Source of the DNA: Kingdonia uniflora | Taxonomy: Eukaryota > Streptophyta > Magnoliopsida > Ranunculales > Circaeasteraceae | Assembly (NCBI GenBank): GCA_014058105.1 | Contig: JACGCM010001129.1 | Span: 4,971,001 to 5,035,000, forward strand | DNA length: 64,000 nucleotides | Direction: 5' to 3' | Shown: piece by piece, positions 10,914 to 22,229 of the stretch | Position numbering within the stretch: position 1 is the first letter of the stretch | Layout of the letters: each line of letters starts with the position of its first letter | Notes under the pieces: generated by a model | The model's database searches: none | What the model was told of the DNA's origin: nothing | The model's input: the letters and a program-made list of their open reading frames with translations, nothing else | Program-made: the position numbers and the translations under genes

Positions 10914-13900
10914 ATGCGTTCTAAGCCTAGTATTCCCCTGAGTAAATTTGTAGTGTATACAAGTTCGGAAGATACATCCTTCTCGGGAAGGGAGGATGAG
11001 CGAGAAGATACTGCTAATAACATAGAGGGGACTAGAGAGGTTGTGGAAACTAGTAAGATAGATAAAGATATGGAGGAGAGAAACGAGAAAGATAAAGTAT
11101 TTGTTATATACTCCGAGAGGGTAGATGTAGGAAAAGAATTTTTAAAGTATAAAAAGAAATTACAAGGAGAATGGGTAAGTAATCTGATGGATCAAGGCCT
11201 CTGGTTCAGGGCCTATGTCCCAGGGAAAGGGAAGGATGTGGTATACTACCAAGTCTCATGTTTGGAGAAGTAGAAGAAGAAGAAAGGGATTAGTGAGGAG
11301 GTGAATCTCTCATACCATAATGGCCTCGGGCTATCAGGCCTAAGTGATGGGTTTTTATGTTTTTTAAATCAGGTCATATATGGCCTGAAGATTCCTCTGA
11401 CTTTCTTTCGGAAAGGAGTCATGAATGTATTACAATGTTGCCATGCCCAACTAAATGGGAATGTATATGAGATGATGAGGGTTTGTGAGGCACGAATGAA
11501 AAATGGAGGAAGGAAGGGTCTGTCAAGCAGTTTGTAGCAGAAGATGTGTTGAAATATTACAAATGGAAATATGTCAAAGGTCAAAGTAGTGGGTACCTGT
11601 ATAGTAATTCATCTAGGCTAAAAAAATTGACTTTGAATCTGCGGGTAGACCATAGAACGGCCACCTCGTATGGGTAGTGGGTAACTGTATGCAGATTCCA
11701 GATGAACCAGCGCTTGAACTGAACCATAAATATTATAACCCGAGTAAGTAATGTTAACCAATCTTCAAATAACCAATCATATCTTCGAACTGTTAAATAA
11801 TGTGTTATTCTCTGTTGTGGCAGAATCCAATCCTACATCGGTACCTGGCACAAATAGCTTGTTCAACTGCTTTGCTTAAGATCAAGATAAGCAAATGCAA
11901 GTACTTGGGGAGCTCAGTATTTGTAGGGATAAAAGGGTAGACTCTGTAGTACCCAAAGTTTAACGAGCTCAAGAGAAACGAGCTATGGAGGAAGGAAAAA
12001 TTTGCCTGACTGTGGATGATGTTCTTAATCTTCTACCTCCTACACTTTAGACCACCAAACGGAATACTCAGAGGTCGGGTAAATCAGCTCGGCAGAGTAC
12101 TTCTGTCACTGGGGTGGCTACCATGGAATAGGAGGTTGCAAAGACTGTTTCTGTGGATGTGGGGGAAAGGTTAGAGGTGAGTGTAGTTGCTCCTGCTGAG
12201 GTCGAGAAGAGCTCGATGAAAAGAAAAAACATAAGGAAGAGGGTAGTTCTCGAACTAATACTCATGCTGCAGCTAAGATGAAGGAGCTGGTGCTAAAATA
12301 TTATCCGATGGCTAGGATGGACCTGGAACAGCTCGTAGATGAGTATTACGAACATACATTCGCGGTATGTGTTTGAAAATTGTGAAATGTCTTTGTATTC
12401 AAACTAAAAACTATTGTACTAAATGTGTCTTTGCGCATTTTTGTACTGGCAGCTCTCCGTGCTGTTAAAGATGGCAAAAAAGTATCTAGAAAAGAGGAGC
12501 CATGAGTTCGGGGCCCTTACTGTGAAGTTTGAGGCTCAAACGGATCGTATGAAGGAACTCGAAGCTGAGCTCAAACTGGAGAAGGAGAAGAGAGCTGAAG
12601 ATGATAAAATGGCAGCAGAGTTCGCAGAAAAGCATTGAGAGTTGGTGAGGCATGATGACGTGATGATGAAATCAGCCAAAGCGCTGAAAGTGGAAAGATA
12701 TAACTTTTTCCAATCCTACTATGATTTTAGATTGAGTCCAGCAGACGTGGAGTTAGGCCGGACTGGTAGATATAGTGAAATAATCTTTTCTTTAGAGGTT
12801 ACTAACGAAGGGACGGCTGATGTTACCCTACCGCCGTAAAAAACTTCAGATCTGCCACCAAGAAGTGTCGAGCTAGTACGATCTATTTAAAAAGTATTTG
12901 ACCCTCTGTTAGAACGTACCAAACCAGTTCCTCTTCCTGGGAAGACCTTAGATCCTTCTTTGGAGCCTGCTGTTCCAGTTCGTCCTGTTGGGACGGCGTT
13001 GGAGGTTCCATCTGAGGTAGATATTAACAAGAATCGTTAAACATTCTGTGGTATTCTATTTTTGATTTGATGCAGCTCGTGTGATATGGAGGTGATTGCA
13101 CTCTGTAGTAACATACTTTGTTTAAGTTGGAGTGATGCTTTGAAATATGCTCGACTTAAATGTCTGTATTATAATAAAATATTTATACTCTGTGTATGAT
13201 ATAAAACGATTAAGAAAAAGTAATTCCAAACTTGAGAGAATGTTGAGTAGAGCGAGGGATTCCGTGGCTCGTATTCATCAAGTACTTAATAAAACTGAAT
13301 ATGAGAGAAGGCATGTTAAACTTAATTTTGGGAAAATATTTAAGGAATTATATGAACTCTAGTGTAGATATGCTAAGATAAAAATAGAGAGGGACAAGGC
13401 ATTAAGAAAGGAAAAGGAAAGGGAGGTATTAGTTCAAAAACTAAAAGAGTTGACTTGTTTTAATGACATGAGGTCGAAGTAAATAGTGAACGGGGTTTAA
13501 AGGAAGCTTATATAGAGCTTTGAAGGAGAAAGGTGTAGTTTCGGACCCAACTCGTATGTTTTTAGCTCAAGAAGCACGTAATCGTCATAATTCAGAGGTG
13601 AGAAAGTGTTTCGCTCGAGCTGGTGTGTCTGATGTATGGGGCGATGTAGAACCTTTATCTAATGTATTTGGCTTTATGTAGGATCGGAGGGCGATGAGAA
13701 TTATATTTTTTAGGATAAGAAAATAGCAAATAGAGGTTCAACAGCAATTAGAGGGTGAGTTAAAGGAGTTGCAAGATGTAATATAATAACACGTTGAACA
13801 AAAAATGTCTCTAGCGACTCGATTATCAAAAGAAGTGGTTGTTTGAATGAAGGTAAAAGCTGATGCGAGGGCTTTAGGTACAATGCAAAAGGAAACGCGC

Positions 13901-15767
13901 CAGTAACTGCACAAGACGTGTATACAATTGAAGGAGTATCTGCCGCCGTCGCGAGCAAAAGTTACTGCTCATACAGAACATGAGCATCATATAGATAGTG
14001 TTATTAATTTTTGTGGAGGAGAACTGTCATGGTAGAGAACAAATTTAGGAAGTTTGTGATAGGATGTGGGAAGGATTTTGATGTGGAGAATACCAAGGCT
14101 GAAAATATATGGTTTATGAAATATGATGGGGAAATTGTTGGTAAAAAGCCCATTCCTAGGTCAAGGGAACTTTCATCAGAAGAGGATGAGGAGGAGGTCG
14201 AAAGTCTGATACCTCGATCGCGGCGTAAACAACGCTGACAGGAGGCGGTGACCTTTACAACTCCTATAGATGTTCAAGCAATGAGGAGAAAGAGTTCGAG
14301 AGATAAAGGGCAGTCCTCGCATATCTCGATGAAGCGAAAATAGGGTATTCCAATTTTCTTTTACCAGCCCTGCATGTGTTAGATATTTGTATACTATTTG
14401 GATGATAAATGTAATTCGTGTTTTGTAATAATAAATAGAATGATGTATCTAAATTACTCATACACCATGTTCTTGATTTAACCTTGTTGACTGTGGTATG
14501 GAATTTATTGATATATGCAAACTATTATAAATGTAAACTGTTATGACAGGTGGAACTAACGGCTATTCAAATTCAATGTGACGTGTTGCACGTCCAAAAT
14601 GAACAATTAAAAGTTGAGCTAAGTTCCTGTCAGGGGGTATTACAGAGTGTTACTATATTATAAGAAAATTTTAAAGTGGAGATTTTAAAAGAGCGACGTA
14701 CAGTAATCCGAATGACGGAGACATTGCGCGAAAAAGAGGCTCAACTAGCCATTGCATTGAGCAAGATAGAGGGTTTAAAAGAAGTAATAAGGAAAAAGGG
14801 TGTTGAAGCTGTAGTTACCTCGGAACAAGCTAGCTAACAAGGGGCTGAATTGACATCCGCTCGAACTCAAGTGACAGAACTGTTGGCAATGGTAGAGGAA
14901 GAAGGAAATAATGCGAAAGACTGGCAGTTTCAAGTAAATATGCTCGAGGTGGAAATAGTTGATAAACGAGTTCGCGCTCATAAGTATGAAATATTATGAC
15001 GAGTTGCTAATGTGATGGTAAAGAAGATGGAAGAGGCCCGTAATCAACAGAGCGAAGCTAAAAACAAGGCTTGGATCGAAATAATTATGTTAAAGCAGAC
15101 TGTGCAATCGCAAGATCTAGATATCTTAGAGCACCGATCATAAAATGACAAACTACGAGACGCAAATACAAAGCTAGGTGTTGACCTATTGTGGATGGAG
15201 ATACTTCTAGATGAAAGGAGGGTAGAATGTGAAGGCCGTGAAGCTGAAATGGAGGGGTAAATATCTTTAATTTATCATATGGAATCATTCATGACAGTGC
15301 TGGAAGCTCAAAGTTCTGATGTGGGGGATGAAAAGCGATGAGTGGAGAAACAATGTGATCATTTGGAAGCTACGCTGAAGGAAGCCCAAAGTAATCTTAG
15401 CGAGCTTATTCTTTGTAAATAGGTAAAAAGTGAGGCAGGTGATGTGCATGAGAGAGAGATGATAGTAGTGATTTTGTTCTTCGTATCAGAGTTCAATAGA
15501 CTGGAAGTTGAAAATAAAATGGTATATAAAGGTTTAGTTACTAAAAGTGTGCAGTATAACATGGAGTCAATACGATTTGAGTATCTAGATCCCATGCTGG
15601 CTAAAATTGGCTCTCTTAAGAAGAATATGGTTAGAGAGGGAAAGAAAATTGTGATGGGGAGAATGCCAGAATTTATGCATCAACAGCTGTATAAGGGTTG
15701 TGCATGTGAGGTTGGTGGACCTTCTAATTTAGGTAATGATTCCAGTGATAGCTCTAGTGAGGAATGA
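10914..15767 (+). pseudogene. Antisense extra ORF of the gypsy element (coiled-coil, gypsy-type 'transposase' family)
   Basis: This plus-strand region is antisense to gag-pol and is broken into many pieces by stops. The first block (10914-11537) has a serine/glutamate-rich leader, then GLKIPLTFFRKGVMNVLQCC and AQLNGNVYEMMRVCE, which resembles the putative gypsy-type transposon domain of plant Tat-lineage extra ORFs. One TAG (11271-11273) interrupts it in frame. The second block (12270-12840) encodes a heptad-rich coiled coil (MKELEAELKLEKEKRAEDD) and then YNFFQSYYDFRLSP. The third block (13147-15767) contains more coiled coil, including HEHHIDSVINFCGGE, and ends with a Ser/Asp-rich tail (SSDSSSEE). 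Its role in such elements is not known. The family assignment is by resemblance and position. Confidence 0.5.
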
Positions 15768-15988
15768 GGCATAACGAATGTGATAAGGGTTTTATGTATA
15801 CTAAACAAATATAGTAGATAGAATGTACAAAGAGATGACTAATGGCAAAAGAATGATCTGTACTAACTTTATGAGGAACCAATGTACTAACCTTATGAGG
15901 AACCAATGATAGTGTATGGGTTGGATGTCTATTTTATAGAATGATTCCAAAGGTTTTTGTAAAGGCAATAAATGTAGAAGAGCATAGA

Positions 15989-16505
15989 AGATCGGTTTGA
16001 CTGAAGCATAAATGACCTATAATGTCATATGCGATTGGTTTGGCTGAAGCAACAAACGATCTAGAATGTATAGACGATCAGTTTGGATGAAGCAATAAAT
16101 GATCTGTAATGTATATACGATCAGTTTGGCTAAAGCAACAAACGATCTGTAATATATAGATAATCAGTTTGGCTGAAGCAACAAACGATCTGTAATGTAT
16201 AGACGATCAGTTTGGCTGAAGCAACAAACGATCTGTAATACATAGACGGTCAGTTTGGCTAAAATAACAAGCGATCTGTAATGTATAGGCGATTAGTTTG
16301 GCTAAAGCAACAAACGATCTGTAATATATAGATGAATAATTTAGCTGAAGCAACAAACGATCTGTAATATATAGATGATCAGTTTAGCTGAGGCAACAAA
16401 CGATCTGTAATGTATAGATGATCAGTTTAGTTGAAGCAACAAACGATCTATAATGTATAAATGATAAGTTTGGCTGAAGCAACAAATAATCTGTAATCTG
16501 TATAT
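15989..16505. repeat. 43-bp tandem repeat array, about 12 copies
   Basis: A unit near GATCAGTTTGGCTGAAGCAA followed by CAAACGATCTGTAATGTATAGAC repeats about 12 times, with point changes in each copy. It lies between the antisense coding region and the RNase H segment. Tandem arrays in the non-coding part of Tat/Ogre-like elements are known and can seed satellites. Confidence 0.9.
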
Positions 16506-16588
16506 AGAAGTACTTGTTGGATTTATTATAAAAGTACTATAATATAGGGTAATCAAATACAAGTATTTCATTGGTATAAGATTGATAT

Positions 16589-17266
16589 ATGATGAATGTA
16601 TTAGATAGAGTACTGTATGAAATAGTAGAAAATACTCAAATGTATGGGGATCAAACAGTAGCAGATTTCTTTGCGAACTCCACTGTAGAGGATCCTAACT
16701 GGGAAAAAGGCAGTACAGATACCAATGAAGAACAGTTCAAAGAAAAATTAGACTGGGTAACTCAAAAGGGATGGTATCTTCTAACTGATGGATCTTTCAG
16801 ACCTGCAGGATCAGGTATCAGAATCGTGCTTATAAAACCTTCCAATAATAAATTTGAGAAAGCAATTAGACTCAATTTTGAAGCAACCAACAATGAAGCC
16901 AAATATGAAGCAATGATTCACGGTCTAGATATGGCTATCGAGATTGGAGTCACCGAGTTATTTGTGTACACGGACTCTTTACTCATTATGAACCATTACA
17001 CAGAAAAGTTCCAGAAAAACGGAAAGATAATTGATTATGCAGCAACAATAGCCGACAAAATGTGTAGATTCAAGAGGAATACTATTGAACATTTACCGTG
17101 CAGAGAAAATAGATATTCTGATTCTCTCGCTTATCTAACATCAATCCTTGGTACCGAAGCTCGTTTCCTCAAGATCAAAATATTATCCAACCCCAGCATT
17201 AACATCATCAACTCAAATGCTGTTAATACTGGGGGCGTTGAAGAGGATGAGGACGATTGGAGATAA
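16589..17266 (+). pseudogene. Gypsy RNase H domain, inverted relative to gag
   Basis: The segment starts in the linker after reverse transcriptase (DQTVADFFANSTVEDPNWEK) and runs into RNase H. The catalytic acidic residues are recognisable: D in LLTDGSF, E in NNEAKYEAM, D in VYTDSLLI and the final D in RYSDSLAYL. The domain is therefore intact at the motif level. It is on the plus strand while gag, protease and RT are on the minus strand. No C-terminal RT palm with YxDD precedes it; the array at 15989-16505 does instead. Confidence 0.85.
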
Positions 17267-18190
17267 CCTTTCCTCAAGTATATTGAAACTAAAAACATGT
17301 TTGACGGTGAACTCCTTACATATCCCACTGAAAGGAGATACGTGCTTGATAATGCTAAGCGATACATCGTGGAGAATGGTGTCCTTTACAAAATTTTGGT
17401 CACGGGACCATATCTCGAGTGCTTGTCCAGTAAAGAAGCTAAAAAATTCTTGCATGAACTTCACGAAGGTACTTGTGGTTCCCATGCAGCAGGATGATCT
17501 CTAGTCAATCGAGCTCTGACTCAAGGAGTCTTTTGGCCTAAAATAAAAGCTCAAGCCATTGCATTCGTAAGCAAGTGTGATGCCTGCCAAAGATATGGCC
17601 CCCAAATTCGTTCTCTCGCCTTAGAACTTCATTCTAGGAACGTTGTTTGGCCATTCAAAAGATGGACACTCGACCTTGTAGAAGAATTCCCCACTGCACC
17701 AGGTAAACGAAAGCACCTCTTTGTAACAATAGATTACTTTACTAAATAGGTAGAAGCAATCCCTCTGTGTCGCACACATAAAGACGAAGTCATCAAGTTT
17801 ATATGGGAAATCATCATCATCTATTTTGGCTGCCCCCATCTCATCAGAATCGATAATGGACCTCAGTTTATTGGCTCCAGAGTCATCGATTTCCTCAATC
17901 AACACAATATCATACACTCTCCTTCTAATCTGTATTTCCCACAAGGTAACGGTCAGGCCAAAATCACTAATCGTACTATCGTTGATGGAATCAAAAAGCG
18001 CTTAACAGAAAATAAGGGTAATTGGGTCCAAGAATTACCACATGTATTATGGGCATATCGAACAATACCTCAAGTATCAACTGAATGCACGCCGTTCCTC
18101 CTGGCTTCTGGTACAGAAGCCATTATTCCCACTTAGTATCATCACCCAATACATGACCATACCATGACATATGAAGAAAATGAAGTGGGA
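17267..18190 (+). pseudogene. Gypsy integrase (H2C2 zinc finger plus catalytic core), decayed
   Basis: The HHCC zinc-binding region is visible as LHEGTCGSHAAG and CDACQRYG. The core follows with RWTLDLVEEFPTAPG, VTIDYFTK, RIDNGPQFIGS and WAYRTIPQVS. Two catalytic aspartates are present (TLDLV and IDNGPQF). The expected catalytic Glu in the GQ-E-TNR motif reads GQAKITNRT, a Lys. In-frame stops occur after HAAG, FTK and AIIPT. The reading breaks off near 18190, where sequence on the opposite strand becomes reverse transcriptase; this is an inversion junction. Confidence 0.83.
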
Positions 18191-18194
18191 AACT

Positions 18195-18600
18195 ATCCTT
18201 TAGAGTGTGTTTGTTGAGGTCTGTGAAATCTACACATACTCTGATTTAGCCGTTCTTCTTTGGGGCTGCTACAATGTTCGAGATCCATTCTGGGTAATTG
18301 GCATTTTGGATAAAACAAACTTCGATGAGTTTGTCGATTTCTTTATTGATTTCATCCTGAAGTCTTGGTGCTAACGTCCTTTATTTTTGTTTGACAGCTT
18401 CGGCTTTATCTTTCAAATTGAGCTTATGGCAGACCAGATTTAGATTAATGCCTGGCATTTTGTGAAAGGTCCAAGCGAAGACATCACTGTTGTCTTTAAG
18501 GAATTGGATGAAGGCATCTTGTTTTATCATTGGCAGAAGAGTGCCAATGTATGTTCATCGCTTTTCTCCATTGATCTCGGTGTACGATCTATTATTTTTG
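18195..18600 (-). pseudogene. Gypsy reverse transcriptase, N-terminal part only
   Basis: The minus strand encodes FAWTFHKMPGINLNLVCHKL, INKEIDKLIEVCFIQNANYP, WISNIVAAPKKNG and IRVCVDFTDLNKHTLK, the entry of a Ty3/gypsy RT. Stops lie after VKQK and after KKNG. The palm motifs that should follow are missing because the sequence switches to inverted integrase at about 18195. Confidence 0.83.
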
Positions 18601-18742
18601 CGTTTGGCAGATGATTTTTTGTAGAGTTTACTACATAGTTTTCTGTAATGTTTCTTGCTATTTGCAGTATTTGTTATGCGAGCTATGGTTCTGAGGGCTC
18701 TGGAACGATGACAACATAATTTTTACATGCTCGAGCTAGCTT

Positions 18743-19085
18743 CTAACTTCCTTTGATTTCATATATGTCGTCATTCCATTCAAATCGCAGCGCCAAATGA
18801 TAGGTTGATGGAATAGCTCGCATATTATGTAACCAGCAACGTCCCATTATCCTCAAATAATGGGATTTTGTATTGATAACATAAAAGACAACGTCAAGTG
18901 TTATGGGTCCTGCCATAATAGGAAGTATAATCTTTCCTACATGTTCTTCTTTAGATTCGTTGAATCCACAAATATCAATGTCACTGGTTTGTACCTTGTC
19001 GGTCAGTCCCATCTGATCAATGGTGCTTTAAAAAAGTAATTCAATAGTATTTCCAGTATCTATTATCATCGCATGAAGCACCATG
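18743..19085 (-). pseudogene. Gypsy aspartic protease region
   Basis: The active-site triad D-T-G is visible in MIIDTGNTIELLF, followed directly by a stop codon. The frame then runs on as MGLTDKVQTSDIDICGFNES and ends with GRCWLHNMRAIPSTYHLALRF, a typical C-terminus of the gypsy protease domain just before RT. Its order between gag and RT on the minus strand is as expected. Confidence 0.8.
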
Positions 19086-19779
19086 TTTCCCATTTTTAAC
19101 ATGATCACCAAGCATCATGGTGAGGATAGTTGATATGACGAACATCACAATCGTCAAAAGATATTATTGTTTACTGAGAGTTGGATACGGGAAGTAAACG
19201 AGCTTCTTTATCTTTCATGGATAGATTGTGACATTGGCTGACCTGTCGTCTTTTGCTTCTGTTCAATTTGTTGACGATCTGAGTCTCAACAAAGTGGTAA
19301 AGAGACATTTAATATAAATGTTTTTCTCCTACCGGTTCTTCGGCTTGAACGGCTTCTGTAGAAAGTTTGTAACTCCCATTCTTGTAACTCTCAGCATCCA
19401 CGATATATTCATGTATTTGTCCTTCTGTAAAAATATATTATAACAGACATTGTAAAGCAAAGTAGTGCTTTCTCTTATGATATCAGACTTTATGGTGAAT
19501 GCAATATGGTTTGTTCTCAATAGGTTGGAGATACTGTGTATTTCAGAAAAATTTATCTTTCTGAAGTATAGGATAAATGCTAGCTATGGTTACGTTCATC
19601 TTGGGAAGATAGGGTTTTGCAAGTTGATACCCTTCTGAGGTCGCTCATCATTGGATTTTGTTTATTTCCTGTCTCCTCCCTGATCAGTAGCACGGTTAAA
19701 ATCTTAACCTGCAGATTGATCTCGAGCTGTTAATGTTGACTTTTAGGATTTCTGTCTGTTAGACACCATTCTTTCAAGG

Positions 19780-20900
19780 TCGATATATTCATTAACTTTT
19801 TCGATCATATCTTCCAGAGTTGTCGGCTTGTTGAGGATGAGGTACTCCTTCGCCCTTCCATCGACGAGTAAAGTATTAGTGAAAGATGAAATAGTAATCT
19901 TCTGGCCGAGTCAATTTACTTTTCGAGCTAACTCTAAGAACTTCTTGGTGAATGTCTCGAGCTTCTCACCTGGCATATGCTTAAGGCTGAAAAGGGAGTA
20001 CAAATTCTCCTCTTTGTCTCTGTTGTGCGAGTAATTTTTAGCGAACAGTTCTTGCAGCTGTTCAAAAATTGTGATGGATCCTTCAGGTAGGGTGTGGAAC
20101 CATCGAAGAGGTTCTCTTGATAAGCTGGTAGGGAAGAGCTAGCATAGAATATGGCTGGACCTGGAATGTAGACCTAAGGCATCCTGGAACTCTTGGACGT
20201 ATTCCACTAGATCAGTTCCTTTATACTTTTGGATCTTCGGTGTATGGAACCCGGTGGGGACTTCGCCATCTAACAACTCCTATGCGATCGGGCTCTTCTA
20301 AAATCTATTATGGATTCCTTTAGTCGGAGTCTGAGCTTCAAGTAATCCTTTGATGTACGTGTCAATATGTTTATGAGTTACATATTGTCGAACTGTGGTG
20401 GATGGGCGTGTGGCGCGTCCTTCTCCAGGATTGTGGTCACCACTCCCTTCGCTTAAACGTTCTTTTGCTGGAACTTGAACTCTTCGAGGTAGATTTTTAA
20501 CCTGTCTGACTCCCGTAAGGCCGCCGTCTACTTCTTGGTGGACCTCTTGGATCGGGATAGGATCCATTTCCTGTTGGTGATGGTTAGGTCGAGGAGTACC
20601 TCCTAGGTTATTACTTTTTGGTGGAGGTCATATTCTGTCATGAATGGAAACTCACGAGCCTTCTGGCTGCACGCCTTTGTTCTTTTGGGTAGCGACCTGC
20701 TGACCCTGTAAAACCTTTAACACATTATGTACACTCGCTAGCTATTATTCCAGAGTATCATATCTCTCTTTTTCAGAATTTAAAGTTGCCCGTAGATCTG
20801 TTAATGTTGTATTTTCTCCAGCTGGAGCGATCGGCGTGCTCTGATCTGGGGGCGACATTCTGAAAAGAAGACGATCAGCAGTTTTTAAGATAATGGATTT
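19780..20900 (-). pseudogene. Gypsy gag remnant
   Basis: The minus strand encodes a retrotransposon gag capsid signature in frame-shifted pieces: GFHTPKIQKYKGTDLVEYVQ, REPLRWFHTLPEGSITIFEQ, LQELFAKNY and FTKKFLELARKVNW. Upstream lies a charged N-terminal segment (20298-20567) with PIPIQEVHQEVDGG and TTVRQYVTHKHIDTYIKGLLE. It sits directly downstream of the primer binding site. No zinc knuckle was seen. Confidence 0.75.
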
Positions 20901-20910
20901 AAGAACTTTG

Positions 20911-20930
20911 TTCCCACAGATGGTGCCAAA
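20911..20930 (-). promoter_or_regulatory. Primer binding site of the gypsy element
   Basis: Read on the minus strand the bases next to the right LTR are TTTGGCACCATCTGTGGGAA. This resembles the TTTGGCGCCGTCTGTGGG type found in many plant gypsy elements. It shows that 20931-21493 is the 5' LTR in transcription sense. Confidence 0.7.
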
Positions 20931-21493
20931 TGTAATAGCCTAATTCCGGGATTCGGACTTAGCCTTTACACCAGATGTGTTTAGAACGCTCAAAAACAAT
21001 AAACAATAATCAACAAGATAATTTAGTGTGGAAACCTTTAAATAGGTTACAAGCCATAACCTCTCTTGAGGATTTTGAGAAAAAGAAGATGATCTTATTG
21101 AGATTGCTAACTTATTACACCGAGTGCTCTGAGTATGTAGATTTTAGAGTAATGATTCTTCTGTGTAGAATTGCCCGTCCTTAATATCAGTTCTCTGGTC
21201 CTATTTATAGGTCTTATAATATGACCATTTGATGACCATTAAGATTCTTAATGATGGACGTTGCAAAGTATTTGTGAGATGTTTTTTGACTAGATTATGT
21301 AACGTCCTGATCTCTGTTGTTGTACAACGGCTCTATTGATGACTGTATATTTGCATAAATCAAACTGTTTATGTGGAGGTCGAAAGAGATGACTCGAACT
21401 AAGGAATGTTGAGTATGCCTTTAATAGTGCTTTCTTCATGCTGATGAGGTCGAGGATGAAGCTTGAGTCTGAGATACGAAATAAGCTATTACA
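20931..21493 (-). repeat. Right LTR of the gypsy element (5' LTR in transcription sense)
   Basis: It begins TGTAATAGCC and ends CTATTACA, followed by the target duplication CTACC at 21494-21498. It aligns with 7657-8221. Confidence 0.88.
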
Positions 21494-21498
21494 CTACC

Positions 21499-22206
21499 TA
21501 TTGCAGCAAAAACAGATATAAAGGCACCAAGCTATCGCAAGCCAGTTTCATCTGAAGATATTCACCCCCTTTGCCTTTCAAAATTGCAGATGCCCTGCCA
21601 TTCAAATCAAAATCAAAATCTCATGAGAACCGCATTCTAGCTATTTTCGTCGAAAACATTACAAAAACTCAATAAACTAATAGAATCAATTACAAAGAGC
21701 ACAATTATATCTCTTGAAGTACCTGCAATATGTAGATTAAATACCCCCTCCTCAGACACTAATAAAGTAAATAATCCCAACACAGATACATGTATTATCT
21801 CAATTCTCAACTGGGTATTTTTATTCCAAAAAAAACAAAAAAAATCCTCAAAACTACTTCTTCCCTTAACTTCAAGTGTGAATAGTTATCAAAACTCCAA
21901 TCACATGTACATGTCAGAATAAAAAAAATTGTTCTTTTCTTCTGTTTATTGAAATTAAAACTCTTCTAAATGCTTCAAAGTTAAATCACAAACCCCAAAA
22001 AAATCATTTTTTCCCAATTCCCTAACATGTTAAAATCACATAAACACATAGATACAAACTAAAGAACCAAAAATACTATAATAATAATAATAATAAACCA
22101 AAAATAAGAGAACTGACAGAGTATTAGCATGTTTTATATCAGCGTCAAGGACCTTAAGTGACTCTCTCTGAGAAGACTTTGTAAGTTCATTATACAAAGT
22201 TTCCAT
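21499..22206 (-). pseudogene. AIRP2-like RING E3 ubiquitin ligase fragment, exon 1 and 5' half of exon 2
   Basis: Exon 1 (22206 down to 22118) encodes METLYNELTKSSQRESLKVL and then DADIKHANT, and ends at a GT donor. The next exon starts at 21594 after a CAG acceptor and encodes KGKGGEYLQMKLACDSL and VPLYLFLLQ. A TAG replaces the expected Trp codon after LLQ. The exon is then cut by the gypsy insertion and continues at 7656. The text ESLKVLEADIQHANTLA and YLQMKL---PLFLFLLQWMDCSC is typical of AIRP2-like RING E3 ligases, which act in ABA and drought signalling in Arabidopsis. The RING domain itself is absent. The strand is the same as the PDI fragment, which suggests a shared carrier element. 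Confidence 0.75.
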
Positions 22207-22229
22207 TTCTCTCAACAATAATCAGAAAT

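Larger units (their letters stand above)
7657..21493 (-). mobile_element. Ty3/gypsy LTR retrotransposon (Tat-like), rearranged
   Basis: Two direct LTRs (7657-8221 and 20931-21493) start TGTAATAG; the outer end of the right copy is ATTACA. The element is flanked by CTACC (7652-7656 and 21494-21498). A primer-binding-site-like sequence abuts the right LTR, so transcription ran on the minus strand. Gag, protease and the start of reverse transcriptase follow on the minus strand (20900 down to about 18195). RNase H and integrase lie on the plus strand (16589-18190), an internal inversion. A long antisense coiled-coil coding region and a 43-bp tandem array fill the rest. Extra antisense ORFs near the 3' LTR are known from the Tat lineage. 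The first ~100 bases of the two LTRs show about 10 differences, mostly transitions, so the insertion is old. Stops and frameshifts in every domain make it inactive. Confidence 0.88.

Noticed and set aside
15989..16505. Possible CRISPR-like array (regular repeats)
   Set aside because: Units are contiguous 43-bp tandem copies with no unique spacers, in a plant retrotransposon.
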